From: Salvia splendens
Taxonomy: Eukaryota; Streptophyta; Magnoliopsida; Lamiales; Lamiaceae
Reading direction: 5' to 3'
Length of the DNA stretch: 64,000 bases
Assembly (NCBI RefSeq): GCF_004379255.2
Contig: NC_056052.1
Location: forward strand, 10,843,708-10,907,707
Part shown: in pieces, positions 1 through 10,325 of the stretch
Numbering within the stretch: position 1 is the stretch's first letter
How the letters are laid out: each line of letters starts with the position of its first letter
Translations under genes and position numbers: made by a program
The notes under the pieces: model-generated
Told to the model about the DNA's origin: nothing
The model's input: the letters and a program-made list of their open reading frames with translations, nothing else
Databases searched by the model: none

Positions 1-420
1 ATGGAAAAATCGATTGTGTTATGGTGTTGACAAGGGTTGTTGTACGTGCATGGGTGCAAAGAGCAAGGGTTGCATTAAAGTTGTGAATTGTGTTGTATAA
101 GCATGCGAGGTGGGCTTTCTTTTACTAAACTCTTTTACGCTTTCAAAAGTATGATACGGTGTTATAAGGGTGGTTTAAGTGTTATATCATGCAATGATTG
201 TTTTGATGTTGAGATTGTTGCCTGATGCCTAGATCGTTTGAGCTTGCTTCGTTAGGCTATAGGGCTGTGTTAAACGAATTTATGTCTGAGTAGGGCCGCA
301 AACCCTATCAGGCTGTGTACACTACGTTTTCATTTCAGATTAATCAATCCATCTATTTACCAATGTAGTATTTTCTTCACGTACATTATTAATATTTTGT
401 ATAAATTATTATTAAAGTTA
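1..420 (+). mobile_element. Fragment of Tekay-like LTR
   Basis: The stretch from about 105 to 300 (from 'gaggtgggct' onward) resembles 25268-25480 inside the well-bounded solo LTR at 22992-26107: same order, same orientation, strongly diverged. It is therefore a decayed piece of the same LTR family, cut by the left window edge. The right limit is approximate, because similarity fades after about 300 and the sequence becomes AT-rich. No coding capacity is seen. The family name is inferred from the TGTAATG...GTGACA termini of the complete copy. Confidence 0.5.
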
Positions 421-842
421 TTCTTTATATAATCGGAATTAAATGAAAATAATACGAGAAAAAAATCTCTTGACATATGCAGATACAAGGAAAAAAAAAA
501 GATAGTCCCTTCGTTCTATTAGTGTTGGTACATTTCTTTTACGTACTTGTTTTGAAAAAAATTAAAAAATATATTTTTTTATAAAGGAAAAATGCTCAAG
601 TCACCCAAGGAGGCGAGCAATGGGAAACATCCTCAAACCACAAGAACAAAACACACCCAAGCTAACACCAAGAGTAAAAAAGCTAAAAAGTAAAAACATC
701 TATGCCGAGGCTCTAGGTACCATAAACAAACACCAACCCATAACTAAGGTTCACTTGCCACCACAATCACACAGACACACCTTATCATGTGTTTCGTGCA
801 CCCATCCAGGTCTTACTATCTTCCAAATTATACATAAAAAAC
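421..842. other. AT-rich stretch, no gene recognised
   Basis: The first part is AT-rich with short A-runs. A plus-strand reading of 77 codons (620-853) lacks any recognisable motif and lies next to, and antisense to, the LINE remnant that follows. It may be the LINE 3' untranslated region. Nothing else can be supported here. Confidence 0.4.
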
Positions 843-1058
843 CTAGTGCATAAGGAAAATTTGGGCACCATCTTTAATCCAAGTTCCCATCCGCCATAAG
901 AGTCTTCTATTCTCAAACTCCCAGTTGGGTTTGAAGTTTTGGAAAATCATTTTATTTCTGATATTCCAAACCGACCATGCTGTGACATAAACCATGGATA
1001 TCCACATATGCTTGTCGAACATTTTGAACGGAGCACCGAGCCATGAAAGAAAGCACGC
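843..1058 (-). pseudogene. LINE ORF2 C-terminal remnant
   Basis: The minus strand reads openly for about 70 codons to a TAG at 843-845. It contains SWLGAPF, then WSVWNIRNKMIFQNF and a WRMGTW segment. This pattern (a small aromatic domain ending in W.VWNIRN..IF) is the usual C-terminus of plant L1-type LINE reverse-transcriptase proteins, after the zf-RVT zinc-binding region. Upstream coding sequence is missing because an LTR fragment begins at 1063. It is a broken end of an older LINE, distinct in sequence from the two LINEs at 21-38 kb. Confidence 0.6.
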
Positions 1059-1062
1059 CTTT

Positions 1063-1750
1063 TGTCACGGCCGCCCTTACTAAGGATAGTAAAGACGGGG
1101 AAATCGAGACTAGGGAGGGACTAAGAAGCGGGGAAGAAAAGGGGGAACAATAAAAGACGACATTTAACTCAAAGCTTGACTAAACTTCAAGAGAAAATAT
1201 TTTAATGTATTGCATGGTTAAGCAGCGGATTAATGTCTCAAGGTAATTAATGTCATAACATAGTATGAGAAAAAAAACGGAAGACTTTTAGAAAGAAAGC
1301 AATTTCAAACAAGGCAGCGGAGATCAAGTATCTAGAGAGAGACATAGGATGACGCCCATGTATGAAGACACAACGCATCCGGGAAATCTTAAGGCTCGAC
1401 TCAACATCCGCCGCAACATCATCGCTCAACCTGCACATAGGGAAATCATATGCAGGGCTGAGTACTTAATATACTCAATGGGCTCATGCTGAAAATATTT
1501 GATAAAAGTTATGTCATTTATACCATAGTGAACTCGAGTTTTACATTTAGAAGAGAAATATCATCGAGTATGACAAAAACAGTTTCATAGTCTGGCCAGA
1601 CAAAACAATCTCCCCACTTTCTCAACAATCAATCATTCGCATTGTCATACTATAGTGCAACGAAAGTGTGGCCACACTATTCGCCCACGAGACCGGCCGA
1701 CGAATCCTCACTTCATGGCACTTGTCGAAATAAACTACTCTGAGAAGTAT
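1063..1750 (-). mobile_element. Truncated Tekay-like LTR fragment
   Basis: The sequence starts TGTCACGGCCGCCC and follows the start of the complete solo LTR at 14866 (TGTCACGACCGCCC) through shared blocks. These include 'agagagacataggatgac', 'caacgcatcc', 'tgcagggctgagtactt' and 'gagaccggccgac'. Similarity stops near 1705, so only about 650 bp of a roughly 3.5-kb LTR remain. In the sense orientation inferred for the family this copy points to the minus strand. It adjoins the distal end of the Copia 3' LTR at about 1750. Confidence 0.7.
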
Positions 1751-1751
1751 T

Positions 1752-1790
1752 TGTAAACAAATAACCAACTAAGAAATCAGATAATAACAT
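1752..1790 (-). mobile_element. Probable distal end of Copia 3' LTR
   Basis: The Athila element at 1791-11811 is bounded by the duplication AACAT and interrupts a Copia LTR that resumes at 11812. The short stretch before 1791 should therefore be the last bases of that Copia LTR. Read on the minus strand it ends ...TTGTTTACA, a CA terminus as expected for an LTR. The exact end is not certain, because no 5-bp duplication matching the other Copia end (beyond 20881) was found. Confidence 0.4.
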
Positions 1791-3278
1791 TGATAAGTCG
1801 TATTCTAGGCCTTTGTTACGGGTCAGTATGATGTGCAAAATTGATTATATCTGCAAAACAGTTGCTCAAAGTGTGCAGGTTAAGTGTTCTAGCCAGTAGG
1901 GAAGTTTCGGAATGTTCAGGTGAAAAAGGGCGCCAGCATGATCTCATACTGATCAGTATTCGTGCTGAAACGGCTTGAAATGGAGAAGACGGATAGCTGA
2001 GACGGATTACCCACAATTAAGGGCAAAGAAGTCAACTTGCAATGAGGATTTACCCTAAAATCAAGGGTAAGCCTCCCTATAAAAGGAAGCCAAGAAGGAG
2101 AAAGAAAAAAATCCACATTCACTCATTCACCACCATCTTTAGGTAGAGAGTTCTCTCGGTAATACCAGTCTTTCAGCCGTGTCCCGCTTCTTGCCTCGCC
2201 GCAGCCATGATCACCTGACGCCCAAATGTTCCCAGAGTTCCAGTCATCGTCCGTTACAGCCAGCAAGACCGTAGCTTAGAGATTCCATCGCCCGGAGTGG
2301 CAAAAACACTTTTATTTGCCTTCGCAGTTTAATTTTCCTTGCTTTCCTTACGTTGGATCTTTGTTGCTTTTGGATATTTTCTGCTTTTGAAGTACTTGTT
2401 GAAGATCCGAACGTGTTTATGCTATGAAGTTGATTTCCGTTTCGTTTATTGTGTTGTTTTCTTTTCCTTCCTTGCCTAGTTAACTTAGATCTAAAGTTTC
2501 TTGGTGTTTCAAGTGCTGAATCTCTCATTTCTGTTTTACGTAGCAAGTTTCTCTAAGATAGTATAAGCTGGTACTGTTTGATTGGGAAGTGGATCGTTGC
2601 ATGCAAAGCTTAGTTTTAATTTCCGAATCGTTCTTCCATGTTGACCAGTATGCAGAAGTCCAGTTCCAGTGCTTGATTTCAGATTTGATTTCGTAGTTTT
2701 AGATCTGTGTTCGTGAGTTGATAATCTGTGTTTTCCGTGTTAAATCTGGAATTGTTATCTGAATTTTGGATGTGTTTGTTGAAGAAGATGGTGTCTATTT
2801 CAATTGGAGGGGACCACTTATGCTTTTTAGATGCTTTTTGCTTTTGTCCTTTACTTTTAGTTAAGCCCTGTCAGCCTAGTCATCAAACTTCCACTACCCT
2901 CTGAATATTCCGTTTAGACCAAAATAGAAACCCGTACCTTCTAAATATTTTCTGTTACAAAAATGTCTCCCCATTTCACGTACACAGTTACATTCCAGAT
3001 GTCTTTCATACCGTCTGACCAGTAAAACACCACCTTTAAGTTCTTACCTAGGTAGAGACTCAACCCAAGCGTGGTAGCTAACCAACCTTTCCAAATATCA
3101 CCGCGGTAGTTTAAACGCACCATCTCTGTGGGATTCGACCCTTATCACCACTATACTGATCAGTAGGTGTGGGTTGAGGAATCTTTGAAACCAGGGTCTA
3201 GGCTTAGTTAGGATCTCTATCCTTACCAGTAGGATATATCCTTGCTTGAACGACACCTACGCACCCCTGGTCCTTTCA
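1791..3278 (+). repeat. Athila 5' LTR
   Basis: It starts TGATAAGTCG and ends CCTTTCA just before the PBS, and matches 10326-11811 along its whole length. A TATA box (ctataaaagg, 2077-2086) marks the U3/R region. A pyrimidine-rich leader with ACCACCATC follows. Small minus-strand readings in this LTR are not genes, since both LTRs carry the same ones. Confidence 0.93.
2077..2086 (+). promoter_or_regulatory. TATA box of Athila 5' LTR
   Basis: The sequence ctataaaagg lies 286 bp into the LTR and is conserved at 10612-10621 in the 3' LTR. It is the likely core promoter of the element, with transcription expected to start about 30 bp downstream. Confidence 0.7.
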
Positions 3279-3280
3279 AA

Positions 3281-3298
3281 TGGCGCCGTTGCCGGGGA
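3281..3298 (+). other. Primer binding site (tRNA-Asp type)
   Basis: TGGCGCCGTTGCCGGGGA begins two bases after the 5' LTR. This is the PBS used by Athila elements, complementary to the 3' end of tRNA-Asp (family knowledge). The same 18-mer occurs on the minus strand at 61331-61348 beside another Athila-type LTR. Confidence 0.9.
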
Positions 3299-3384
3299 TG
3301 GATGGCGTTTTTGAGTTGCTATTGTGTGTGATACTTTGGTGTATATATTGTGTATAATTTTCCTTTTTCTTTTCATTTCAGTTT

Positions 3385-6300
3385 ATGAGCAGTAGCTCGT
3401 CTCCTGATCAGTGGAGCCCGAAAATACTCAAGCGAGGAACTATACTCGTAACCACTCGTTCTGGCCTGTCGACCACCTTGTCTGACCTAGGCACGAGTAG
3501 TGACGAAGAGAAGGGCACCATAGAGGGACCAATACCAGAAGAGAAACCACTGTTGGAAGGCAACCCAAGGGAAATGGCCAACCAGGGAGATGAAGACCCG
3601 GAGATCGGGACGCTGAACGCACATACTGAAGGAGAGCCCCCGCAAGCCATAGTCGTTACTCCAGGCCAAACCGCCTGCGATGTGAAGCCTCATGTGATCG
3701 CGATCCTGCCTACATACTGTGGGAAGAGCTATGAAGGGCCGTATGAGTTTCTTCATGAGTTTTGTAAAATTTGTAGGGCGCAGAGGAGACCAGCAGGAGC
3801 GACTGAGGATGATTATAGGCTGAAGGCTTTGCCATTTGTGCTCAAGGGGGAAGCTAACACCTGGTTCATGCGCCTGCCCCCCAACTCTATTGAGACTTGG
3901 GCCGATTTCAAGTCAGCATTCCTGGGCGAGTTTTTTCCGTCATCCAAGACAAGCGCGCTGAAGAGGGAAATAACTAATGTGAAGCAAGGGTATGATGAAC
4001 CCTTGACTGATTATTGGGCAAGATACATGGGTCTTTTGGAATCATGTCCCAACCATCGCATGGCGGACATTGAAGTACATCATACTTTCTACGAAGGTAT
4101 GAACGCGGTAACCAAGGACCTGACAAATTCATCGTCAGGAGGAAGCTTCACGCAATTACGGGTCAGCGAAGTGAAGAGAGTCCTAAGGAAGCTACTGAAT
4201 GCAAAGAAAGAGTATGACCATTCAAGGGAAGGATACAACCGAGAGCGGGCTGCTGTTGCCTTGTCTACTGATCAGGAAAATAAGCTGGAGCAGAAAATGG
4301 ATTTGAAAATGGATGAGCTGAAGAAGTCACTTCTGAGTGCGATCAAGAAGAGCACTCCACCACCTCCCCCAGCTGGGAATTACAAGGGTGCAGAGCAGGG
4401 AAATCAAGGACCGAACTATGATCAGCCTAATGACTTCGGAAATATGGAGCAAGTTAATGCTGCGGGGTACTTCAATTCTAGTGGGCATTGGATTCAAGGT
4501 AGACAACGGGATGCACCATGGAGGGATCATCCAAACTTCCGATGGGGTGACGGAAGCCAAAATCAGAACAAAGGTCAGAACCAGTATAACCCCCATCCGA
4601 ACCAAAACCCTAACCGTGGACCAGCAAACCCAGACTACCAGCCCAACTGGTCAGGAAGAAACCAACAATCCCAAAACCAAAACCCACAAAACCAGAACCC
4701 GAACCCTGTCTATGTGCCGCCCCACCAGAGAAACTTCCAAAATTTCCAAAATCAGCCGAACCCAGGACCCCAACACCATCAGAACCAAAATCAATTCCAA
4801 GGCCAGCACCAGAATCAATATCCTCAAGATCAGTCCACCCCTCCTACCCAGTATAACCAATACCCGCCTAATCAAGGCCAGCAAAACTCCCAGAACTATC
4901 AACACCAAGGGCCGAGTCATTTCCAAAATTTGAACAGGCCAAGGAGATCCGTTGAGGACATGATGGGTGAAATGCTAGCGTCACAACAGAGCATCAAAGA
5001 AGAATTACAATCCCATAATGAGGTCGTGCAGGGGATGCAAAATGCCCAGAAGGAACATAAGGCGAACATGGATATGATGAATAGGCAGTTAGCTCAATTG
5101 GCCAGTTCGGTGGGTGATTTGAAGGGAAATGCGGGGAAACTCCCATCTACAGTCCAAATGCCCGAAAAGGCAAATGTGAGTAAGGTTACGTTGAGGTCAG
5201 GAACTACTTATGACGCGTCTCAACCGAAACGACCTAGTGGAGGATCCAATGGAACGAAGATAGGAGGCGATACCATTTCAGCGGAAGAATTAGGGAGACC
5301 TATGCCTCGGATGCAGGATCCATTCTTCTTGGATGATACACCAAGTGTAAGAGGTGAACCCGACACCCTACTGACCAGGAAGGAACCTCCTCAAGAGGAA
5401 GAGCCCAGAATGGAGGCCCAGACCCAGGAACTACCCAAGAAAGACTCCAAGAAGGTTGCTGAGGGACCAGTAGAGGAGAAAAAAGGGGAGAAACCATTCC
5501 CATTCCGATTTGTTACAAAGAGGAAGAAAGAGAACCCGGTTGACTACTTGTCGATTTTTGGGAAGTTGGATGTCACCATACCATTCCTCCAAGCCGTGAA
5601 GCTACCCCCTCTCGGGAAATTCATAAAGGACTTCATAGCAGGGAGAGCCCAGAAGGATGGCAAGATTATGGTGGAAGGGATAGCGTCAGCAATAGTGCAA
5701 GAGAAGTTACCACCCAAGAGAGCCGACCCAGGTATGTTCACCCTACCCATAACTGTAGGAGATGTGAAGGTCGAACATGCAATGTGTGATTTGGGGGCAT
5801 CTATAAATGTCATGCCATTGTCTATCTATAACCGGTTGAAAGGAGTGAGGCTGTCAAATACTAGGGTGTTGATCCAACTGGCTGATAGGTCGTGCATAAG
5901 TCCTGAGGGAGTTTTAGAAAATGTGTTAGTAAGAGTGCATGATTTTACATACCCTGCTGATTTTTATGTGATCAAAATGAGTGAGCATGAAGCGAGGGAG
6001 TCTAGTGGAGTCTTGTTAGGAAGACCTTTTCTGAGAACGGCCAAGACAATAGTGGATATGGCTGAGGGGACTATTTTCATTGATTTTCATGGGGAGAAGT
6101 TTACCTTTGATATAAATGATGCCATGAAGAAACCCATCGATTCTGAAAATCTATGCTATGTTGATGTGATTGACCCCCTAGTCCAAGATTTTCTTGAGAC
6201 CGAACTATTGCAGGAGAAACTCCAGGCTTTAGATGTTTATGAACAGGCTGACATAGAAGCTGCTGCATGGTGTGATCTGATCAGTAGCCAAGGGTTGACT

Positions 6301-7182
6301 GATGAAGAAATAGAAGTAGCGATCAAGGAATTCTGTCAGAAATCGGAGTTCATTGGAGCCGCAGGGGCTCAGCTACCAGTCAGTATAGAAGAACCATCAG
6401 AGGGAGATTTAGAAAAAGAAGGAGAGACTGAGAAAAACCCCTTACCCGAAGACACACTTCCACCCCAAGTTGAGCTGAAGAAATTACCCTCGAATTTGAA
6501 GTGTGCCTTCCTCGGAGGTGAGGACTCATATCCAGTGATCATCAGTAGCAGTCTTACAAGGGAACAGGAGGCTAGGCTGCTGACTGTGCTGAGTAAGAAC
6601 AAGAAGGCGATTGGATGGAGTCTTACAGATTTAGTGGGGATAAGCCCCGACGTCTGCATGCACCATATTAGGCTGGAAGAAGGAGCGAAAGCACATAGAG
6701 ATGCTCAAAGGAAGGTAAACCCGAACATGCGAGAGGAAATATTGAAGGAAATCTTGAAGTTGTTGTCGCTAGGAATTATCTATTCAGTGCCGGACAGTGA
6801 GTGGGTCAGTCCGATCCACATGGTTCCAAAGAAGTCGGGAATCCAAGTCGTCCAAAATGAGAGGAATGAGCTGATTCCAACGAGGCTAGTCACGGGTTGG
6901 CGAATGTGCATCGACTACCGAAAGCTAAATAATGCAACGAGGAAAGACCATTTTCCTTTACCTTTCATCGACCAGATGTTGGAGAGGCTAGCCGGTAAGA
7001 AGTATTTTTGCTTTTTGGATGGATACAGCGGATATTTCCAAATTTACGTGGATTCTGAGGACCAGGACATGACGACCTTCACATGCCCATTCGGAACCTA
7101 TGCATATAGACGCATGCCTTTCGGCCTATGCAACGCTCCAGGTACGTTTCAACGATGTATGATAGCATATTCTCCGATCTGA
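3385..7182 (+). CDS. Athila Gag-Pol: Gag, protease, reverse transcriptase N-terminal part
   Basis: The frame has 1265 codons and starts at the first ATG after the PBS leader (MSSSSSPDQW). Residues about 110-260 form the retrotransposon Gag domain (EGPYEFLHEF, ANTWFMRLP, YWARYMGLL). Residues about 330-520 are very rich in Asn, Gln and Pro. Around residue 799 lies the protease motif MCDLGASINVMPLS, the DLGAS variant typical of Athila. Reverse transcriptase begins near residue 1115; its WRMCIDYRKLN block is at about 1172, followed by FCFLDGYSGYFQI and MPFGLCNAPGTFQ. The frame ends soon after at 7180-7182, because a base is missing near 7160; the domain goes on in another frame. The long plus-strand frame at 4337-4933 is a shadow of the Asn/Gln-rich part. 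Confidence 0.9.
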   Translation: MSSSSSPDQWSPKILKRGTILVTTRSGLSTTLSDLGTSSDEEKGTIEGPIPEEKPLLEGNPREMANQGDEDPEIGTLNAHTEGEPPQAIVVTPGQTACDVKPHVIAILPTYCGKSYEGPYEFLHEFCKICRAQRRPAGATEDDYRLKALPFVLKGEANTWFMRLPPNSIETWADFKSAFLGEFFPSSKTSALKREITNVKQGYDEPLTDYWARYMGLLESCPNHRMADIEVHHTFYEGMNAVTKDLTNSSSGGSFTQLRVSEVKRVLRKLLNAKKEYDHSREGYNRERAAVALSTDQENKLEQKMDLKMDELKKSLLSAIKKSTPPPPPAGNYKGAEQGNQGPNYDQPNDFGNMEQVNAAGYFNSSGHWIQGRQRDAPWRDHPNFRWGDGSQNQNKGQNQYNPHPNQNPNRGPANPDYQPNWSGRNQQSQNQNPQNQNPNPVYVPPHQRNFQNFQNQPNPGPQHHQNQNQFQGQHQNQYPQDQSTPPTQYNQYPPNQGQQNSQNYQHQGPSHFQNLNRPRRSVEDMMGEMLASQQSIKEELQSHNEVVQGMQNAQKEHKANMDMMNRQLAQLASSVGDLKGNAGKLPSTVQMPEKANVSKVTLRSGTTYDASQPKRPSGGSNGTKIGGDTISAEELGRPMPRMQDPFFLDDTPSVRGEPDTLLTRKEPPQEEEPRMEAQTQELPKKDSKKVAEGPVEEKKGEKPFPFRFVTKRKKENPVDYLSIFGKLDVTIPFLQAVKLPPLGKFIKDFIAGRAQKDGKIMVEGIASAIVQEKLPPKRADPGMFTLPITVGDVKVEHAMCDLGASINVMPLSIYNRLKGVRLSNTRVLIQLADRSCISPEGVLENVLVRVHDFTYPADFYVIKMSEHEARESSGVLLGRPFLRTAKTIVDMAEGTIFIDFHGEKFTFDINDAMKKPIDSENLCYVDVIDPLVQDFLETELLQEKLQALDVYEQADIEAAAWCDLISSQGLTDEEIEVAIKEFCQKSEFIGAAGAQLPVSIEEPSEGDLEKEGETEKNPLPEDTLPPQVELKKLPSNLKCAFLGGEDSYPVIISSSLTREQEARLLTVLSKNKKAIGWSLTDLVGISPDVCMHHIRLEEGAKAHRDAQRKVNPNMREEILKEILKLLSLGIIYSVPDSEWVSPIHMVPKKSGIQVVQNERNELIPTRLVTGWRMCIDYRKLNNATRKDHFPLPFIDQMLERLAGKKYFCFLDGYSGYFQIYVDSEDQDMTTFTCPFGTYAYRRMPFGLCNAPGTFQRCMIAYSPI

Positions 7183-8627
7183 TTAAAGATTGTATAGAGA
7201 TATTTATGGATGATTTTACGGTCTATGGCGATTCTTTTGACGCATGCCTTCATCACTTGGACATAGTTCTAGAAAGGTGTCAAGCCAGGAGCTTGGTTTT
7301 AAACTTTGAGAAGTGTCATTTTATGGTCACCGAGGGTATTGTTTTAGGACACGTGGTTTCAGAGAGAGGCATTCAGGTGGATCAAGCTAAGGTGGATGTT
7401 ATATCAAAATTGTCATTCTCTACTGATCAGAAGGGAATAAGGGGTTTTATGGGGCACGCCGGATTTTATCGAAGATTTATTAAGGATTTCTCCAAAATCG
7501 CCCAACCCCTTACCAGGCTACTTCAAAATGACGTGGAGTTCGTTTTTGATGAGCAATGCATGGCTGCTTTCAATCTTCTCAAGGAAAAGCTGATATCCGC
7601 ACCTATCTTAAGGGCTCCTGACTGGAACCATCCTTTCGAAGTAATGTACGACGCCAGCGATTTTGCGGTAGGAGCCGTGCTGGGTCAGAAGATCGATGGG
7701 AAGAGGTACGTAATTTTTTATGCATCCAAGACTCTGAATCAAGCCCAGCGGAATTACGATACCACTGAAAAAGAGATGCTGGCAGTGGTGTATTCTTTCG
7801 AGAAGTTCCGGCCATATTTGCTGGGATCCAAAGTCATAGTGTATACTGACCATGCAGCGATTAAGTATTTGATTGCCAAGAAGGAATCCAAACTACGCTT
7901 GATCCGATGGGTACTCTTGTTACAAGAATTAGATTGGGAGGTGGAAGATAAGAGAGGAGTCGAGAACAAGGTGGCAGACCATTTGAGCAGAATAATGCAA
8001 GATGGAAACGGTGACGAAGTGCATGATAAATTTCCAGAGGAACATTTGTGTGAGGTGATTTTTACGCCTAGAAAAATTGATTGGGAAGAAGTGTTCAAAC
8101 TTACTGGTCAGAATGATACAGCAAAAGGGAAAGAGAAGGTAGGGCAAGAGCCATGGTATGCGGAGGTAGGGCAAGAGCCATGGTATGCGGACCTGGCCAA
8201 CTACCTAGTAACTGGAGAGCTTCCAGAAGTACCGAGTGTTACCAAAGCCCAAAGAATGAAGATCAAGAGTGAAGCAAAATACTACTTTTGGGACGACCCC
8301 TATCTGTGGAGAGTAGGGTCCGATCAATCGATAACGGAGAAGGGCAAAATGGCATCCGTGATAGATGAGTTATTGGAGGAAGTGACCAACCAGAGGAAAG
8401 AACAAGCTACAGGAGCCAGGGGCCGTGAAGCCCAGCATGACGCACCGAGTAACCGTGGAGGCCAGGATGATGGACCGCAAGAGCCAGAGACAGAGGAAGC
8501 CGAGGTGCCGGCAGAGGCCGAGGAGCCGGCGAAAGATGATGCGGACCGAGCTGAGACGGAGAAGGACCAGTCGAAGGAACAACCTGCACCACCTGCACCG
8601 CGAAGGAGCAGGCGACACCGATAAGAC
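7140..8627 (+). pseudogene. Athila Pol continuation: RT C-terminal part and RNase H, integrase deleted
   Basis: This frame takes up where Gag-Pol breaks off. It starts with FSDLIKDCIEIFMDDF, which holds the catalytic MDD of reverse transcriptase, then LGHVVSERGI and GHAGFYRRFI. RNase H follows (MYDASDFAVGAVLG, TEKEMLAVV, YTDHAAIKYL, VADHLSRI). After WDDPYLWRVGSDQ (about 8280-8325) an Athila protein should enter the HHCC zinc finger and DDE core of integrase. Here it jumps to an unrelated Glu/Ala/Pro-rich tail ending RRSRRHR. The integrase has therefore been deleted, with the junction near 8326. A 27-bp tandem duplication at 8139-8192 repeats VGQEPWYA. The stop is at 8622-8624. Confidence 0.85.
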
Positions 8628-10325
8628 CACCCCCCACGACCAGTTAGTTTTCTTTTTAATTTTTCAGTTTTTTTTAGCTTTCCGTATATTTTTTTTTGTG
8701 TCTTGGTTTTGGTTTAGGTGGTATAATCTGTGTTTGTTCGCAAACCCCCATTCATAACACTTTAGAGCATGATTTCTGTGTTCTCTTGTTTTTGTTTTTC
8801 GTACGCATGTTGACTCACACTTAGTCCAATGTATGGCCTAAGTGTGAGGAGTTTTTATTCGTGTTTGTGTTCGTTGGTTTTTGTTTAGGTGTTTAGTTTG
8901 TTGTTTCTAGTTGCTATTTTGTTTTCTATGTGCCCGCCTTACTGGCCATTACCTTTTCCACTTCACAGCCTTATCTGAGGGCAGACACTTGTGAAGTAGG
9001 AGGGGGGACGCAATGGCCAGTAGGATGTATGTATATATGTGTAGTCTTTGTGTTTGTGTTTTTGTTTTGTTAGGTCTAGTTTTATGTTGTGTGTGATTGG
9101 GCTTAAAACTCAACCGTCTTGAGCTGACGGTGAGGGGAATTGAGGGAGGTAGGACATGCTGGAAAACCGAAACCATCCCTATTAGTACCTCCTAGTCAGG
9201 ATAGATGATGTGAGTATGAGAGAAAAGCTCATACTTAGAGCCGAACACGTAAGCCCTCTAAAATGTGAGTTATAAGCCTTAAAGTGGAACCACTTTCCAC
9301 ATATGTTGAAAAGAAAGAGAGGCTGCCACAATTTGCCTAGGGTGAAGTGACCATGGGTAGCAAATACTGAAGGCAGTAGGAAACCCCCCCTAAAAAAAAA
9401 AAAAAAAACCCCATCTTTAGAACTTTTTTTTCTTAACCTTTTATACCCAGATAAACACCCCTAGCCCCTGGGACTGTGTGAAGGGCAATGAAACAAATGG
9501 AGCTTACTGGCCAGGAAGAGGTGCGAAAAGGCAGAGACCAGCTGGACTAGAAAGTTAGAAGAAAATCGACCAGGGAGTCATCCCCAGTCCAAAAAAAAAA
9601 AAGAAGAAGAAGAAGGAATAAGAGTGGCGAAGCCAGGAAAAAAAAAAGGGGGAGAAATGAAGAAAATGGTCAGAAAGATTTGACCACAAAAAAATGAATG
9701 AAGGAATAAGGGTGGCGAAGCCACAAAGATGCTACTGACCAGTTGGAGACCAAAGCCAGAAGCGCCAACTAAGAAAAGCAACTGATCAGAAGCCTGATAC
9801 ACACAGTCCCCCCCGCATCAATAAAATAGAAATTTTGAACCTTAGAGCCTTAGGAACATCCACCCAAAACATTACAAGCTAAAAGCCCCGTTACAAGCCT
9901 ATAAGTCCTTCAGTAGCTGCTCGTGAGATCTAAGTCCGAAACAACTGTGGTTGAGCATAATGAGAGAATGCAGTCCTAACATTCCTGGTAAGGTATGAGT
10001 GACTGAGTGAACCTACAGTTGGGCCGAGAGTGTGGGCGATCTTGACAAACAGAAATACTGATTGGGAGAGAGAGGGGGGTGGCAGAAGTTCAAGGCTGTC
10101 TAAGGCCGGATTGCACCTGATCCAGAGGGGAGGGATGGTTGAAAATATAGCCCGCTCTTTGTGTTTTCAGTTTTTTTGTGTGTTTGTTTAAGTGTTTTTT
10201 TGCATCATAGTTTAGAGTCTAGGTTAGGTAGAGTCCGTCAGGGGAGTAACCAGGCTAGAATTCGACTTATGTCTTTTGGTTGTTCTTCACGCTTGAGGAC
10301 AAGCATGTGGTAAGTGTGAGTAGTT
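8628..10325 (+). other. Non-coding 3' internal region of Athila
   Basis: About 1.7 kb without a credible reading frame. It contains A-rich runs near 9395 and 9590-9605, a repeated phrase 'ggaataagagtggcgaagcca' / 'ggaataagggtggcgaagcca' (about 9615 and 9702), and 'cttgaggacaagcatg' shortly before the 3' LTR. That last phrase recurs on the minus strand near 62978, just outside the other Athila-type LTR, so it is a conserved pre-LTR feature. A polypurine tract is not clear; 'taagtgtgagtagtt' directly precedes the LTR. Confidence 0.6.

Noticed and set aside
2244..2546. 100-codon minus-strand frame, with a twin at 10779-11081
   Set aside because: Both copies lie at the same place in the two LTRs, antisense to the leader. 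The conservation follows from LTR identity.
4337..4933. 198-codon plus-strand frame rich in Arg, Thr and Ile
   Set aside because: It is the second reading frame of the Asn/Gln-rich part of Athila Gag and has no motif of its own.
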